A DNA stretch of 11,507 nucleotides from Bordetella parapertussis (GTDB lineage Bacteria > Pseudomonadota > Gammaproteobacteria > Burkholderiales > Burkholderiaceae_B). The stretch covers positions 1 through 11,507 of the forward strand of contig CAMDNZ010000073.1 of the NCBI GenBank assembly GCA_945903445.1, given 5' to 3'. Shown here piece after piece: positions 9,566 to 11,507 of the stretch. The notes under the pieces are model-generated. The model ran no database searches and was not told the origin of the DNA. It was given only the letters and a program-made list of their open reading frames with translations. The stretch's first letter is position 1. Each line of letters opens with the position of its first letter. Made by a program: the position numbers and the translations under genes.

Positions 9566-10729
9566 AAGCTGGCAAGGTGGCGAGGGTATTCGCGTCGCCC
9601 CGACCGAGTTGTGGAGTACATCGACCTGAGCCGTGTCCAACCCGTTAACGCGCGGCTAGGATATTTCCGATTAGCAAATCCGCAATTAAAAGAATCTCCC
9701 ATCCGCGACGAATGGTCTCCTGAAAAAATGCGGCGGCTTTCTCATTTGCTGGGTAAGCGCTACGCCTCAGCTCGTATGGCAATGACTGACTTGGATGCCA
9801 AGCGGAAGATTCCAGTCGTCCAGATTGGAAAGAACTTCGTCTCAGGCTTTCACCAAGGAGCCGGAGAATTAACCACAGCAGAGCTGCTCCAATTTTCGTT
9901 TACCCAAGATTCAATAATCCTGATTGGCGAGATAGAGTCTTCCCTACATCCGCGGGCTCAGCGGCGTCTTGTGCGTGAATTAGCCGAGCAATGCAAACTC
10001 TTAGACCTCCAAATAATTATCACAACGCACTTCCCTTATGTATTAGACGAGCTCCCCCCGAAGCCCGCATTCAAATTTTGAATGAACAAACAGGGAAACA
10101 TTCGTCGCAGGGGTTAGCCCCGAGTTCGCAATGACGCGACGGACGAAGAACATCATCCGGAATGCAATCTTTACATAGAAGACTCCCGTGCAGCTGCACT
10201 ATTACGCGAACTACTTGTTAGATTTTGTCCTGGGCTAGTCCCACGTTGTCAAATCATTCCTTACACGGCGGCATCGGTTGGTTTTTCATTAGGTCAAATG
10301 GCAGCGCGCAAGCGTTTTCCGAGGCCGTCTTGTGTCTTTGTTGATGGAGACCAAGATGCAAGAGTAGGCTGTTTGACGTTACCGGGAGGTGATGCGCCCG
10401 AGCGGGTGGTGTTTGATCGGCTTGCAGCAGAAAACTGGAGTGATCTGCACGAGAGAATATCGCGAGGCTACGGATCCACAGCCGACGCTTGTACGCAAAC
10501 GATGACGGATGAACATCACCACATATGGGTGCAAACAGCAGCTGACCAGCTCCTGGTAGCAGGTGATGTGCTGTGGCAAGCGATGTGCGCGTGTTGGGTG
10601 CAGGCAATAGTCGAGGATGAACAGGTACGTCTGATCACCGAGACGGTAACCGCTGCTCTCGACAAAAAAACGCTTAAGCGCCGTACGTACATAACGCGCA
10701 CTCCAAAGCGCGTCGCTATTTTCGGTTAA
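9566..10729 (+). pseudogene. 3' part of an OLD-like AAA/ABC ATPase gene with a TOPRIM-like C-terminus, frameshifted
   Basis: Decayed gene of the OLD-like ATPase-nuclease kind, often carried in phage-defence islands. Frame 2 gives the C-terminal ATPase half: RRPDRVVEYIDLSRVQPVNAR, an ABC-type signature region (FHQGAGELTTAELL), the Walker B region ILIGEIESSLHPRAQRRL, and the switch histidine in TTHFPYVLDELP. The Walker A half is absent because of the junction with hsdM. In Walker B the usual Asp is Gly (GGC, 9926-9928). One base is missing in the C-run 10054-10059, shifting to frame 1 (EARIQILNEQTGK). A second loss near 10105-10112 moves to frame 3 (GVSPEFAMTR). A third near 10137-10142 returns to frame 2, which stays open to 10729. 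That part has an acidic motif (LYIED, Glu 10178-10180) and a DGD motif (10343-10351), as in TOPRIM nucleases. Base composition is more AT-rich than the flanks. Family assignment beyond OLD-like is uncertain. Confidence 0.75.
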
Positions 10730-10842
10730 TTTCACTGAACTCGGCCCGCCCCTGGCACGAGCGTTTTTGCTTCCATATGACGAAGCTTAAAGCGGGTTCC
10801 ACTACGCCTACGCAGATTCATGAGTGCGTGCGCCCGCGGCCT

Positions 10843-10871
10843 TTGGGCTCGGCGTATGCGTCAGATAGGCT
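10843..10871 (+). promoter_or_regulatory. Weak promoter candidate for the 54-aa protein
   Basis: TTGGGC at 10843-10848 and TAGGCT at 10866-10871 are 17 bases apart, immediately upstream of the ribosome binding site of the 54-aa gene. The -10 is poor. Nothing else is recognised in 10730-10889. Confidence 0.25.
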
Positions 10872-10889
10872 GAGTCCAAGGAGATCACT

Positions 10890-11054
10890 ATGAACCAGCC
10901 TAGAAATCCCGAGCCACCTGTCGATTCCGACCAAGTTGAAGTAGACGAAAACCTGGAGCACGACGAATCCAATTCCAATGAAAAATCGGACCGCACCAAG
11001 CAGCCGAAAGGCGAGGCCATCGGAAAAAACGCCAACGAGCCCACGCCCGAGTAA
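10890..11054 (+). CDS. Small acidic hydrophilic protein, 54 aa
   Basis: I do not recognise a named family. The ORF is supported by an ideal ribosome binding site, AAGGAG at 10878-10883, six bases before ATG 10890, and by a terminator shortly after its stop. The product is Pro/Glu/Asp/Asn-rich, begins MNQPRNPEPPVDSD, and has no hydrophobic segment, cysteine or aromatic residue, so it is probably disordered and cytoplasmic. The first part is strongly acidic (VEVDENLEHDE) and the second basic then neutral (DRTKQPKGEAIGKN). Composition resembles small stress-related hydrophilic proteins, but this is only an impression. Confidence 0.65.
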   Translation: MNQPRNPEPPVDSDQVEVDENLEHDESNSNEKSDRTKQPKGEAIGKNANEPTPE

Positions 11055-11102
11055 GGGCCCACGGCAGCGGGCCGCACTCGCCCGACTGAAAAAGACATGC
11101 TC

Positions 11103-11124
11103 GCCCTAGCGCGGGCTTTTTTTT
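11103..11124 (+). terminator. Intrinsic terminator after the 54-aa protein
   Basis: GCCC (11103-11106) and GGGC (11113-11116) form a short GC stem with a six-base loop followed by eight Ts (11117-11124). The stem is only four pairs, but the T-run is long and the position, about 50 bases past the stop codon, is right. Confidence 0.6.
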
Positions 11125-11261
11125 GCCTATATAGACTGCACGCCTTAGCCGGCCGCCGTAAGAAACCCGACGATCACACTTGGCTGGCGGGCATCCCCTA
11201 GGCTGCCGCCAGACTCTGGTCAAGGAGCCTCAAGCCGAGATATTGTGAACAGGAGATAGTT

Positions 11262-11384
11262 GTGAAAAAAATTGCCACTTGCATGCTGATCATTGTCGCA
11301 GCCGCGTTCTCCCCCCAAGCCAGCGCTCAATTCGACTTTCGAAAAGCGTTCTGCGCCTACTGTCCTAGCCACGATTTAATCTGA
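11262..11384 (+). CDS. Small exported peptide, 40 aa, with a CxxC pair
   Basis: Unrecognised. AGGAG at 11251-11255 lies six bases before GTG 11262, which gives a complete Sec-type signal peptide: basic MKK, a hydrophobic core IATCMLIIVAAAF and a cleavage site after ASA (residue 22). The predicted mature part is only 18 residues and contains CAYC, so it could form a disulfide or bind a metal or haem in the periplasm. A start at the internal ATG 11283 would remove the basic end of the signal peptide, so GTG is preferred. A further gene starts 36 bases downstream and may be co-transcribed. It could also be the front end of a gene shortened by an early stop, but the next frame shows no obvious continuation. 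Confidence 0.6.
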   Translation: MKKIATCMLIIVAAAFSPQASAQFDFRKAFCAYCPSHDLI

Positions 11385-11420
11385 CAGTACAACTCTATTA
11401 AGCGCCTAAAGAAGGAGACG

Positions 11421-11507
11421 GTGTCGGCATTGTCCGATTCAACTGTTTATCGAGAGCGAGTTGTTTTGACTCCTGGAAGGTATGCCATGGTGTTTTACCA
11501 AAGCAGT
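11421..11507 (+). CDS. Unrecognised gene, 5' end only (runs off the right edge)
   Basis: GAAGGAG at 11411-11417 lies three bases before GTG 11421, from which the frame is open to the window end (29 codons; VSALSDSTVYRERVVLTPGR at the start). A TTG at 11430 in the same frame is an alternative start at longer spacing. No signal peptide or known motif is visible in this short stretch. The call rests mainly on the ribosome binding site and open frame, and it may form an operon with the exported peptide gene. Confidence 0.4.
   Translation, partial: MSALSDSTVYRERVVLTPGRYAMVFYQSS

Noticed and set aside
9611..10081. Treating this open frame (GTG start) as a complete ATPase gene.
   Set aside because: No ribosome binding site at the GTG, family-like sequence continues in frame upstream of it, the Walker A half is missing, and homology continues past the stop in another frame. 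It is part of a pseudogene.
10298..10729. Treating this open frame (ATG start) as a separate hypothetical gene.
   Set aside because: The same frame carries family-like sequence back to 10142 without a stop, and there is no ribosome binding site at the ATG; it is the C-terminal part of the frameshifted ATPase-nuclease gene.
10808..11223. Minus-strand open frames of 96 and 107 codons over the small-gene region.
   Set aside because: They lie antisense to the 54-aa gene and its terminator, have no ribosome binding site or family resemblance, and the plus-strand signals are much stronger.

Overview
The window is about 11.5 kb of fairly GC-rich bacterial chromosome. Gene content (PgaC/PgaD exopolysaccharide synthesis, cytochrome b561, GlgX, M20D amidohydrolase, CsbD, DUF421) and codon usage suggest a betaproteobacterium of the Burkholderiales, possibly Alcaligenaceae (Bordetella/Achromobacter-like). 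That placement is inferred from protein resemblance only; there is no rRNA or tRNA to anchor it.

Left part (1-2530). The 3' end of pgaC overlaps pgaD, the end of a poly-beta-1,6-N-acetylglucosamine operon that continues off the left edge. pgaD stops inside an array of a 7-bp repeat (CTAGCCA), followed by a 49-nt fold with a C(UUCG)G inner hairpin. Then come a b561-type di-haem membrane cytochrome and an unrecognised 208-aa soluble protein.

Middle (2530-7930). glgX (glycogen debranching) has a plausible promoter. Next is a membrane-tailed short-chain dehydrogenase, which converges with a minus-strand M20D amidohydrolase with only one base between the stop codons. A single-domain response regulator is divergent from the amidohydrolase.

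Stress/membrane section (7930-8925). Between the regulator and a 59-aa CsbD-like gene lies a sequence very close to the sigma-54 -24/-12 consensus. csbD ends in a strong intrinsic terminator. A DUF421/YetF-like membrane protein lies on the minus strand.

Right part (9190-10729) is a decayed defence locus. The first 123 codons of a type I restriction methylase gene (hsdM) run straight into the 3' part of an OLD-like ATPase gene with a probable TOPRIM-like C-terminal region. The ATPase part has lost its Walker A half, has Gly in place of the Walker B Asp, and carries three single-base frame changes within about 90 bp that together restore the frame. Neither gene can be functional as read.

Right edge (10730-11507). 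Two small genes with good ribosome binding sites follow: an acidic 54-aa protein with a terminator, and a 40-aa exported peptide with a CxxC pair. A further unrecognised gene runs off the end.

No gene-free stretch exceeds 300 bases. The longest, 8926-9189, contains only a weak inverted repeat; 8268-8418 contains a two-copy 13-mer; 10730-10889 contains only a weak promoter candidate. No tRNA, rRNA, CRISPR array, insertion sequence or intact new system was found.
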